A stretch of DNA of 18,745 nucleotides, from positions 1 through 18,745 of the forward strand of contig RXIJ01000052.1 of the NCBI GenBank assembly GCA_004212095.1, read 5' to 3'. This document shows positions 1 through 5,581 of the stretch, piece after piece. Below the pieces are notes generated by a model. That model made no database searches. It was not told where the DNA came from and saw only the letters and a list, made by a program, of their open reading frames with translations. Source of the DNA: Methanosarcinales archaeon. Its GTDB lineage: Archaea > Halobacteriota > Methanosarcinia > Methanosarcinales > EX4572-44. Both the position numbers and the translations under genes were made by a program. Numbering within the stretch: position 1 is the stretch's first letter; every line of letters begins with the position of its first letter.

Positions 1-119
1 TACTTTCTGCAAAGCGCAGCTTTGCAGATTTCAAACATAACTCCGGACGAATTTTAATAATTAAAGGTTACTTTCTGCAAAGCGCAGCTTTGCAGATTTC
101 AAACATAACTCCGGACGAA
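1..119. repeat. Two-copy direct repeat, each with a perfect hairpin
   Basis: A 51-base unit occurs at 1-51 and again, identical, at 69-119, so the period is 68 bases. Each unit contains a perfect 10-bp stem with a 3-base loop (TCTGCAAAGC-GCA-GCTTTGCAGA) at 6-28 and 74-96, followed by a conserved tail ending in AACTCCGGACGAA. Bases 52-60 and 120-128 remain partly similar. The repeat lies beyond the 3' end of the minus-strand ribosomal operon. No reading frame explains it. A diverged relative lies at 11553-11597. It could be a decayed miniature element or a 3'-end structure; function unknown. Bases 120-206 hold nothing recognisable. Confidence 0.9.
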
Positions 120-206
120 CTTCAATCATCGCATGCCCCCCGTAATTCTTCTCTTGTATTAAGTAACGAAACCCAAATTCCAAAGAATAAGACATTTCCT
201 ATGATG

Positions 207-998
207 TTATTCCACGATGATTCCCGCATATCCAACCACACTGCTGTTGTCTCCGGTAGCGTCACCGCTTGTCGAGTAATCAAGCAGTTCTGAAGTTGAT
301 GCACCAAGTTTTTTAGAAGCATACAGCATCGCAGCGATCGCACCATAGCCGCAGACAGTTGCATTTAATTCATATAATACGGAATACATCTTATGTATAT
401 CAAAATCAAGTATGGCAGTTATAACAGACATGTCTTTTTTGTATGCAACGTCTGCTGGCTGGTAATGCGTAAAATCGCTCGATGCTATTATTATTACCCT
501 CTTCTTGCTTTTTTGAGCGGCTTTCACAATTTCTTCCCCAGTTCTCAGTGCCGTCTCTTCATACTGATTACTGATACATATTGGTACGATCTTAAAATCT
601 TTCTGGGTATATTGTAAAAAAGGGAGTTGTACTTCAATGGAGTGCTCTCTCTGATGTGCTATCTCATCATAATCTATGACGCTTCCCGAAAGCATACTCA
701 CAAAGTCCTGGTCCACATGCACGTCACCAAGAGGAGTATTCCATACATCAGTTGATACTGCAACCTGCGAACCCATACCGGTATGGTTTGGCCCAAGAAT
801 CACGTACGTGTCGGCATGAGGTAATGCAGCATACACACATCCGGCAGTTCTGCCCGAATACATGTACCCAGCATGAGGTACCACCACACCAATCGCATTT
901 TCATGTTTTGGGGTGTCTGGTATCAATTGTTTTATTGACTTTTTTAGATCATCCGAGTTTCCCCGGTAGAATCCTATTGCTGTAGGACTGCGCCGCAT
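207..998 (-). CDS. MEMO1 family protein (AmmeMemoRadiSam system protein B)
   Basis: This is a 263-residue protein of the MEMO1 family, a fold related to extradiol dioxygenases whose archaeal function is not settled. Visible family motifs are PHAGYMYSG with His42, GPNHTGMG with His72, REHSIEVQLPF near 117-127, SSDFTHYQ near 173-180, and CGYGAI near 216. These supply the conserved His, Asp and Cys residues that line the metal/active-site pocket in the family. Length is normal (about 260-290). The start is ATG, 12 nt after the rpsB stop, so it is probably cotranscribed as the last gene of the ribosomal operon. In many archaea MEMO sits between rpsB and mevalonate kinase. Here no mevalonate kinase follows; the operon runs into the repeats at 1-119. 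Assignment to family is firm, biochemical role is not. Confidence 0.93.
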   Translation of the reverse strand: MRRSPTAIGFYRGNSDDLKKSIKQLIPDTPKHENAIGVVVPHAGYMYSGRTAGCVYAALPHADTYVILGPNHTGMGSQVAVSTDVWNTPLGDVHVDQDFVSMLSGSVIDYDEIAHQREHSIEVQLPFLQYTQKDFKIVPICISNQYEETALRTGEEIVKAAQKSKKRVIIIASSDFTHYQPADVAYKKDMSVITAILDFDIHKMYSVLYELNATVCGYGAIAAMLYASKKLGASTSELLDYSTSGDATGDNSSVVGYAGIIVE

Positions 999-1010
999 GC
1001 CTACTCACAC

Positions 1011-1628
1011 TTACAATTCTGTTTCAAAATCTGAGAGCTCGTAATTAAATGTAGTATCGCCTTTCTCTGCTTTTATAGTCTTTGCTAATAGCCAATAGAT
1101 TAAAGCAAGGGCTTTTCGACCTTTATTGTTTGTTGGTATGATAAAATCAACGTTTGATGTGGAGTTATTCGTATCACACAAAGCCATCACCGGTATGCCA
1201 ATATTAATTGCTTCACTGACTGCTTGCGCATCCCCGTATGGATCTGTGACCAAAACAATGTCCGGTTCAATATACCTATCCAGTTTTGGGTTGGTAAGTG
1301 TCCCTGGTATAAATCTACCAATGATGATTTTTGCACCGATTATCCTTGCAAACTGTGTGGCTGGGTAATGCCCATACTGTCTTGCTGATACCACCAGTAT
1401 GCGTGATGGATTATATTTTGAGAGTAATTTTGCTGCCAATCGTGCCCGTTCATCAGTTTTTTGAATATCAAGCACATATAAACCATCTGCCCTGACTCGA
1501 TAGACAAATTTCATCATTTTATGGTTCTTTTGCTGAGTGCCTATGTGAATTCCTGCTGACAAATACTCATCAATGGGAATTAATGGTTCATATTCTATAT
1601 CTAATACTGGTATAATTTCCTGTTCCAT
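1011..1628 (-). CDS. rpsB: Small ribosomal subunit protein uS2
   Basis: This is ribosomal protein S2 (archaeal/eukaryotic SA type), part of the 30S subunit. Recognisable segments include YLSAGIHIGTQQKNH near the N-terminus, followed by YRVRADGLYVLDIQKT, the VVSARQYGHYPATQFA region, and PGTLTNPKLDRYIEPDIVLV. The C-terminal part has ALCDTNNSTSNVDFIIPTNN. The start is placed at the ATG whose first base is 1628, giving 205 residues. It lies 1 nt after the rpoK stop codon and is preceded by GAGG at 9 nt spacing. A further ATG at 1643 would overlap rpoK by 14 nt and lacks as good a site. In many euryarchaea enolase lies between rpoK and rpsB; here the two are directly coupled. Confidence 0.97.
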   Translation of the reverse strand: MEQEIIPVLDIEYEPLIPIDEYLSAGIHIGTQQKNHKMMKFVYRVRADGLYVLDIQKTDERARLAAKLLSKYNPSRILVVSARQYGHYPATQFARIIGAKIIIGRFIPGTLTNPKLDRYIEPDIVLVTDPYGDAQAVSEAINIGIPVMALCDTNNSTSNVDFIIPTNNKGRKALALIYWLLAKTIKAEKGDTTFNYELSDFETEL

Positions 1629-1629
1629 T

Positions 1630-1872
1630 TTATATTGCCTCATCTTTTTTTATTTCAGGTTCTTCAACCATACTTCTATTAATTATTTTATACACTCTGT
1701 GTTCGTACTTTGCAGTGATAGGAATAACGCCAAGGCGCATTTCTTCAAGAGCGATATCGATTGGTTCTCCTTTTGCATCCGGAATCAGCACCGGTGCACC
1801 CATCGAAATTTGCAAAGCACGTGCACCAACGATTCTGGCACGTTCGTATCGTGTATACTTATCTATCTCCAA
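1630..1872 (-). CDS. rpoK: DNA-directed RNA polymerase subunit K
   Basis: This is the 80-residue archaeal RNA polymerase subunit K, homologous to bacterial omega and eukaryotic Rpb6, which assists assembly and stability of the largest subunit. The signature KYTRYERARIVGARALQISM at residues 5-24 followed by GAPVLI is diagnostic. ATG start, preceded by GGTGA with 3 nt spacing. It lies downstream of tRNA-Pro(CGG) with an 81-nt gap that holds a candidate internal TATA box. Its stop is 1 nt before the rpsB start, implying translational coupling. The C-terminus extends to an acidic/lysine-rich tail (EEPEIKKDEAI) of unclear importance. Confidence 0.97.
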   Translation of the reverse strand: MEIDKYTRYERARIVGARALQISMGAPVLIPDAKGEPIDIALEEMRLGVIPITAKYEHRVYKIINRSMVEEPEIKKDEAI

Positions 1873-1926
1873 TTAATCACCACATTTTTGAATCAATCAT
1901 TAATTATATGTCTCAGTGGACTTATA

Positions 1927-1934
1927 CTTTATAC
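1927..1934 (-). promoter_or_regulatory. Candidate internal TATA box for rpoK
   Basis: On the minus strand this reads GTATAAAG inside GTATAAAGTATA, between the tRNA-Pro 3' end and rpoK. Its centre is about 57 nt before the rpoK ATG, so initiation near 1905 would give a leader of about 30 nt that contains the GGTGA site. Processing of the tRNA from the operon transcript would also create a new 5' end here. Inference from sequence only. Confidence 0.35.
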
Positions 1935-1953
1935 TGGATTCCCATCGCGAGTT

Positions 1954-2028
1954 TGGGGTTGCTGAGATTTGAACTCAGGTCACAGCGTCCCGAACGCTGC
2001 AGGATGGTCCAGGCTACCCTACAACCCC
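1954..2028 (-). tRNA. tRNA-Pro (anticodon CGG)
   Basis: The 75-base minus-strand sequence folds as a full cloverleaf. The acceptor GGGGTTG pairs with CAACCCC and the discriminator is A. The D arm starts GGGTAGCC. The anticodon stem CAGCG/CGCTG closes the loop TTCGGGA (anticodon CGG, reading CCG). The T arm is CTGAG-TTCAAAT-CTCAG. CCA is not encoded. No intron is needed for the fold. The gene sits inside the ribosomal/RNA polymerase operon between rpoN and rpoK, and its first G is also the last base of the rpoN TAG stop codon. Confidence 0.97.
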
Positions 2029-2213
2029 TACTGGTAGGGTGAAAGTATATCCACGAGTTTGACATGAGAAAGGAGCATCCTTCGGCAACAATACCGATTA
2101 ATCCCAAGATCGTCAAGCACTGCACCAGCATCCTCGCTCTCAATGCGCTTTGTGTATTCTTCCCACACACTTCCAATAACCTTACCACAGGTAAAACATC
2201 TAACCGGTATCAT
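2028..2213 (-). CDS. rpoN: DNA-directed RNA polymerase subunit N
   Basis: This is the 61-residue archaeal RNA polymerase subunit N, homologous to eukaryotic Rpb10, a small zinc protein that bridges the assembly platform subunits. Diagnostic features are the N-terminus MIPVRCFTCGKVI with the CxxC pair, and YCCRRMLLSHVKLVDIL with the CC pair. Together these form the atypical zinc-binding site of the family. Length and both metal pairs are intact. The start ATG follows an AGGTG site that overlaps the rps9 end (stop at 2220-2222, 6 nt apart). The TAG stop shares its final G with the first base of the downstream tRNA-Pro. Despite the symbol, it is unrelated to bacterial sigma-54. Confidence 0.97.
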   Translation of the reverse strand: MIPVRCFTCGKVIGSVWEEYTKRIESEDAGAVLDDLGINRYCCRRMLLSHVKLVDILSPYQ

Positions 2214-2219
2214 TCATAT

Positions 2220-2624
2220 TCACCTGTATGACTTCTGTCTCTTGGCTCTTGCACCACGCCCCCCAAACTTCTTGGATTCTTTCTGGCGCGAATCATTAAC
2301 AAGAAGAGACCTATCGTATTCAAGTAATGCATCCTTGAGTGAGGGGTCTCCACTCCACTCTACAAGTCCCTTGGCAATAGCAGTCCTGACTGCTCCAGCC
2401 TGGCCCATAATGCCCCCGCCTTTAACTACTACATTAACATCAATACTGTTAATCACGTCATCGTTACAGAGTCGAACAGGTTCAATCATCTTTATCCTAA
2501 CAAGCTCTGGCTCAATAATTTCGATTGGCACTTTATTAATTCTGATGCGCCCTTCCCCCTCTTTTAGAGTGGCACGTGCTATTGCAGTCTTCTTTTTACC
2601 TGAAGTATTAATAATTTTAACCAA
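2220..2624 (-). CDS. rps9: Small ribosomal subunit protein uS9
   Basis: This is ribosomal protein S9 of the 30S subunit, whose C-terminal tail reaches the P-site tRNA. Family features are TSGKKKTAIARATLKEGEGR near the N-terminus, a GGGIMGQAGAVRTAIAKGL segment, and the basic tail GGRGARAKRQKSYR ending in the typical Arg. No ATG is available. Two in-frame TTG codons occur, at 2630 and 2624. The second is chosen because AAAGGAG lies 9 nt before it but only 3 nt before the first. That gives 134 residues beginning MVKIINTSG, matching usual family starts. Gap to rpl13 is short and the SD overlaps the region right after the rpl13 stop. Confidence 0.95.
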   Translation of the reverse strand: MVKIINTSGKKKTAIARATLKEGEGRIRINKVPIEIIEPELVRIKMIEPVRLCNDDVINSIDVNVVVKGGGIMGQAGAVRTAIAKGLVEWSGDPSLKDALLEYDRSLLVNDSRQKESKKFGGRGARAKRQKSYR

Positions 2625-2638
2625 ATACAATTACTCCT

Positions 2639-3058
2639 TTAAAATTTACCACCAAGTTGCCTGCTCAAGTTATCAAGTCCAATATGCTTGATGGTGCTGA
2701 GCTGTTTCATGGATGTGCCCTCTAATTTACTCCTTGCTTCCCGCTTAAGTTCCCCTGGTTCACCAACATACACCTTGAGATGAGAGAGGGCCTCTCTTCC
2801 GCGCCGCCGTTTATGCGGCAGCATGCCCCTAACTGTTCGTTTAAGAATCATGTCAGGTCTTTTAGGGTAATATGGACCTTGTTCCTTGATACCACGCTGT
2901 GTTGCTTGTAGATATCCTTTAAACGTGGTTGTTGCCGAACCTGAAATAATTGCTTTTTCGGCATTGACAATAGAGACTGTTTCCCCCTCAAGCAAACGTT
3001 TGGCAATCATACTTGAAAGACGTCCTAATATGAGTCCGGAAGCATCAATGACTATCAC
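2639..3058 (-). CDS. rpl13: Large ribosomal subunit protein uL13
   Basis: This is ribosomal protein L13 of the 50S subunit. The N-terminus IVIDASGLILGRLSSMIAKR, the GPYYPKRPDMILKRTVRGML segment and the PHKRRRGREALSHLKVYVG segment are characteristic of archaeal uL13. Length is 139 residues, normal for archaea. The start is GTG, preceded by GGAG with 7 nt spacing. That GGAG belongs to the last codons of rpl18e, whose stop lies 7 nt upstream, so the two genes are likely translationally coupled. It sits between rpl18e and rps9 as in nearly all archaea. Confidence 0.97.
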   Translation of the reverse strand: MIVIDASGLILGRLSSMIAKRLLEGETVSIVNAEKAIISGSATTTFKGYLQATQRGIKEQGPYYPKRPDMILKRTVRGMLPHKRRRGREALSHLKVYVGEPGELKREARSKLEGTSMKQLSTIKHIGLDNLSRQLGGKF

Positions 3059-3065
3059 TACTACA

Positions 3066-3428
3066 TCACTCCATTATCCTAACATTACTGCCTTTTGGAT
3101 TTGCCTCTATTAGCTCTGCAATAGAAAGACAGGTTCCACCAGCTTTATATATTTTATCTTCTGCATTGATGCTGAAATTAAACGCAGCAACAGTAACAGA
3201 ATGGTCAATGTTTCCTGCACTAAGTACTTTTCCAGGAACAATCACAGTATCATTATTTGAAGCATATCTATTGATTTTACTGATATTTACCTCTGCAAAT
3301 CTCCGGGTTGGACGTTCGAACCTCTTTGCAATAACTCGCCAGATAGAAACGTCCTCGATACGGGATTTGGTTTTTAATTCGTTAATCAATTGTATCAAAG
3401 TTGGATTCGTTTTAGATCTTTTACTCAT
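3066..3428 (-). CDS. rpl18e: Large ribosomal subunit protein eL18
   Basis: This is archaeal/eukaryotic ribosomal protein L18e of the 50S subunit, 120 residues. Recognisable parts are the NPTLIQLINELKTKSR start, WRVIAKRFERPTRRFAEVN, and the VPGKVLSAGNIDHSVTVAAF block, which is very typical of the family. ATG start with GAGGG 7 nt upstream. It is the first gene of the operon here: the usual archaeal neighbours rpoD, rps11, rps4 and rps13 are not upstream, and about 370 nt of gene-free sequence follows instead. A candidate TATA element lies at 3521-3530, and an inverted repeat in the leader overlaps the SD. Confidence 0.96.
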   Translation of the reverse strand: MSKRSKTNPTLIQLINELKTKSRIEDVSIWRVIAKRFERPTRRFAEVNISKINRYASNNDTVIVPGKVLSAGNIDHSVTVAAFNFSINAEDKIYKAGGTCLSIAELIEANPKGSNVRIME

Positions 3429-3430
3429 TA

Positions 3431-3477
3431 TTGTGCCCTCACATCGAGCCGCAGTTTCAGCCTGAACTTAGGCACAA
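3431..3477 (-). promoter_or_regulatory. Inverted repeat in rpl18e leader overlapping the Shine-Dalgarno
   Basis: On the minus strand TTGTGCC (3477-3471) is a perfect complement of GGCACAA (3437-3431), 33 nt apart. The second arm covers the last two G of the GAGGG ribosome-binding site and the bases up to the TA before the ATG. Folding would hide the initiation region. This could be a translational operator of the ribosomal-protein operon, but a 7-bp helix may arise by chance. Confidence 0.35.
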
Positions 3478-3520
3478 AAACTTGCATCTTGGATAAGACT
3501 ATCAGTGCATACACTTACTA

Positions 3521-3530
3521 CTACATAAAG
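3521..3530 (-). promoter_or_regulatory. Candidate TATA box of the rpl18e operon
   Basis: Minus-strand CTTTATGTAG resembles an archaeal TATA box. Initiation about 25 nt downstream, near 3500, would give a leader of roughly 70 nt that includes the inverted repeat next to the rpl18e start. No gene lies upstream that could drive the operon, so a promoter must be somewhere in 3429-3800. This is the best-placed candidate I see. Confidence 0.4.
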
Positions 3531-3803
3531 ATTGCTCTTCGCATGTACAAACTCTCCTATGTGTTGGGTTATTCCGATTTTGAACGTCTGGAAAATTCAG
3601 AGTTCTGGTATAATACACGAGCAAATTAATAGTCAAGTTTCCACAAGTTTTTCACAGGATGGATTTTAACGCCTCTTTTTAGCACCCTCTAAAGTATTCT
3701 GTAAGCTATATAAGCCAAGAGGGCTAAAAACATCTGAAGGATTGGTGCCCTGATAACTTATGGACTCCATGGTGCTTTATACAACTGATTCACGCTGGAA
3801 CTG
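3531..3803. other. Gene-free stretch with an imperfect stem enclosing a TATA-like motif
   Basis: No convincing gene. Arms TTTTTAGCACCCTCT (3676-3690) and AGAGGGCTAAAAA (3718-3730) are inverted copies except for a 2-base CA bulge. Their loop contains GCTATATAAGCC (3704-3715), which resembles an archaeal TATA box for plus-strand transcription. The stem may be an insertion-sequence end, since transposase debris follows, or a regulatory palindrome. Confidence 0.4.
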
Positions 3804-4121
3804 GTGACGTTCCCTGGTGAATGCACCCTTTATGTAATCGAATTTCAGGCGCAGCAGCAATTTCGTGCACTGGAAAAGAAATTGAACGGTTTCAATGACA
3901 CTATAATCAAAGGACAAGCTCATTTATCAGGTTGCATGAGTCTCTCTTCGATTTATGGCATTCCACTCGATCAACAGGGGGTTGCAACGGGGTTGCAGCA
4001 GGGATTAAAGTTTCCACATCGTACTTGCGCAGTTGCGGATGGTGTGAAATCGGTCAAACTATTCTTGGATCAAACACCTGAGGTCAAAACGCTCAAGGAT
4101 CGGTCCATGGGTTCGAGATAG
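3804..4121 (+). pseudogene. Unrecognised open frame, probable mobile-element debris
   Basis: A 105-codon open frame begins at a GTG and ends just before an IS66-like transposase tail in another frame. I do not recognise the protein. It has a Gln-rich patch (QAQQQF) and a mixed middle part without membrane segments. The stretch CAVADGVKSVKLFLDQ, followed by TPEVKTLKDRSMG, looks protein-like rather than random. No good ribosome-binding site precedes the start and a stop codon lies in frame just upstream. It may be a frameshifted piece of the same transposase or a separate decayed gene. Treat as non-functional until homology is shown. Confidence 0.3.
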
Positions 4122-4125
4122 GATA

Positions 4126-4284
4126 CTTCTTATCGATCCCCGGGTTCTTTATAATGACGCGGGGCGTGCAATCCGTCAGGGTGTACTTCATCGTAAAATT
4201 GGTGGCGGCAGGAGAACACAGAAAGGTGCTGAAGTCTTTGAATTGATTTTGAGTATTTATGAAACATCAAAGAAAAGAGGATAG
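4126..4284 (+). pseudogene. IS66-like transposase, C-terminal remnant
   Basis: This open stretch encodes about 52 residues: the segment LYNDAGRAIRQGVLHRKIGG, then GRRTQKGAEVFELILSIYETSKKRG. It resembles the conserved C-terminal part of IS66-family DDE transposases, where an asparagine-containing motif is followed by an R..VLHRKI.GG.RS..GA..FE...S..ET.KKRG pattern (from memory of the family). It has no start codon and lacks the catalytic core. A TAG interrupts it, and the frame continues for 24 codons (to 4359) beginning at an ATG at 4291. It is convergent with lplB. Evidently a relic; I see no matching terminal inverted repeats or target duplication. Confidence 0.55.
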
Positions 4285-4380
4285 AGATTTATGGGAATTG
4301 TAAAGAAATGGTTTGAGCAGTCTTCAGAAAGCGAAATTCAAAAAGTTAATGCTTCCTAAAGGTAAGTACAAAGATTGTAA

Positions 4381-4677
4381 TCACCTTAATGTTGCAACCA
4401 TTACTGCATTTGTAAAATCCTCTGGAGTGGTACCAGGTGAATCTACATTTTCTTTAAGATATACTTCTTTTAGTGTGTCTGTTATTATCTTTTTATTTAA
4501 CGCAACATTTTTTAGAGATTTAGCCATTATATTCAACGAGTCTTCTGGAAATATGAAAAAATCACCGGTAAACAAAATGTCATCAATTTTTCCATCCCTT
4601 TCTTTTAAAAAAACACGTATCAGTCCGCCTGCTGATTTATACAAGCCTTGTTGATAGCTGGATATATCGATTTTCAT
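4381..4677 (-). CDS. lplB: Lipoate-protein ligase, C-terminal accessory subunit
   Basis: This 98-residue protein matches the separate C-terminal subunit of bipartite archaeal lipoate-protein ligases, as in Thermoplasma acidophilum, where LplA and LplB are both required. Features are KSAGGLIRVFLKERDGKIDD at residues 14-33 and the GDFFIFPEDSLNIMAKSL segment, both typical of the ligase accessory domain. That domain aids formation of lipoyl-AMP. ATG start lies 2 nt after the stop of the catalytic subunit gene, so the two are one transcription and translation unit. Lipoylated targets such as glycine-cleavage H protein are not in the window. Confidence 0.85.
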   Translation of the reverse strand: MKIDISSYQQGLYKSAGGLIRVFLKERDGKIDDILFTGDFFIFPEDSLNIMAKSLKNVALNKKIITDTLKEVYLKENVDSPGTTPEDFTNAVMVATLR

Positions 4678-4679
4678 TT

Positions 4680-5438
4680 CTATAACCTGTAAATAAATTC
4701 TGTTGATCTATACTTGGGAAGTAATTCTTGCACAAGTTCCTCTTCATACGGTATCAACCCAGAGTATACAAATTCTATTCCAAAAGATTTCTCAAATCCC
4801 TTCCTAATCGCTGCTTTTAGTTCATCCGGATCAACATCATAACCTAATTCCTTATTTATCCAGCTAACCCTGCTTTTTGCTGATTTCAATCCTTTACTTT
4901 CGTATTTTATCGTTGGAACGTTCAACACCTTAAAAGCAGTCTCCATGTCAAAATCAACCAGTAGTGAACCATGCTGTAGAAGAGTTGCATTCCGTCGTGC
5001 CATGCATCCACCAGATATCTTCCCGCCATTTACGATTAAATCGTTTATAGGCTTAAATTCCGCATCCAGTCCGAGGTATTTTAATGCTTCTATGAAACCA
5101 TCCATGATTCTCTCGTAGGATGCAACAAAGTCTGATGGAATATTATGCATTTTCCTATCTACCACTACCTCATAGTTCAACTGTTTGGAATCCATATAAC
5201 CTGCCCCGCCCCCGGTCGAACGCCGTACTACTTTAACATCATTTTCCCTGCAATAATTCAGATTCAGTTCAGCCTCTGCACATTGATGGTATCCAAGGAA
5301 CACGGATTTTGAGGTGTATCGCTCCAGATATAATGTGTCCGGACTTTTTTGTTCTGTGTGGGATATAAACATCGCCTCATGTACTGCCATTGCTTCATAA
5401 GGGTCTATCAAGCCAATATCAATATATCTCCATTTCAT
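4680..5438 (-). CDS. lplA: Lipoate-protein ligase, catalytic subunit
   Basis: This 252-residue protein of the biotin/lipoate ligase-transferase fold attaches lipoate (or a related acyl group) to a lysine of target proteins. Motifs are RRSTGGGAGYMD at 72-83, where the usual form is RR.SGGGAVYHD, and INDLIVNGGKISGGCMARR at 131-149 with the expected catalytic Lys140. LLQHGSLLVD follows at 153-162. It has the length of the catalytic domain only; the accessory domain is the next gene. Deviations are Gly80 in place of Val, Met82 in place of His, and a Cys at 145. These could shift substrate preference (octanoyl versus lipoyl) and should temper the exact naming. Start ATG; divergent from the trans-sulfuration gene with about 140 nt between. 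Confidence 0.88.
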   Translation of the reverse strand: MKWRYIDIGLIDPYEAMAVHEAMFISHTEQKSPDTLYLERYTSKSVFLGYHQCAEAELNLNYCRENDVKVVRRSTGGGAGYMDSKQLNYEVVVDRKMHNIPSDFVASYERIMDGFIEALKYLGLDAEFKPINDLIVNGGKISGGCMARRNATLLQHGSLLVDFDMETAFKVLNVPTIKYESKGLKSAKSRVSWINKELGYDVDPDELKAAIRKGFEKSFGIEFVYSGLIPYEEELVQELLPKYRSTEFIYRL

Positions 5439-5455
5439 CGCTATTCAATCCATCA

Positions 5456-5483
5456 CCAATTATCAATTACCAGTTATCAACTA
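5456..5483. repeat. Two 14-bp tandem units upstream of lplA
   Basis: CCAATTATCAATTA at 5456-5469 is followed directly by CCAGTTATCAACTA at 5470-5483, with 2 differences. It lies 18 nt upstream of the lplA start, in the divergent intergenic region shared with the trans-sulfuration gene. It could be an operator or a simple A/T-rich tandem duplication. Confidence 0.6.
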
Positions 5484-5581
5484 CTCAAACGACCGTCACA
5501 GGTAAATACATTCTCCTTATGATGCCTTACAGAAGCTATATTGGGTATGAAGCAACAATAATTTATGCAGAGGATGTTTTT

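Noticed and set aside
1..119. Repeats at the left edge as a CRISPR array
   Set aside because: Only two units, a 17-bp spacer, a fully palindromic core, and no cas genes in the window.
2143..2691. Plus-strand open frame of 182 codons
   Set aside because: It lies antisense to rps9 and its neighbours; the product is Ser/Pro/Leu-rich without family resemblance.
5390..5581. N-terminal extension of the trans-sulfuration enzyme
   Set aside because: The 64 extra residues overlap the lplA start region and lack similarity; ATG at 5582 has a good GAGG site.
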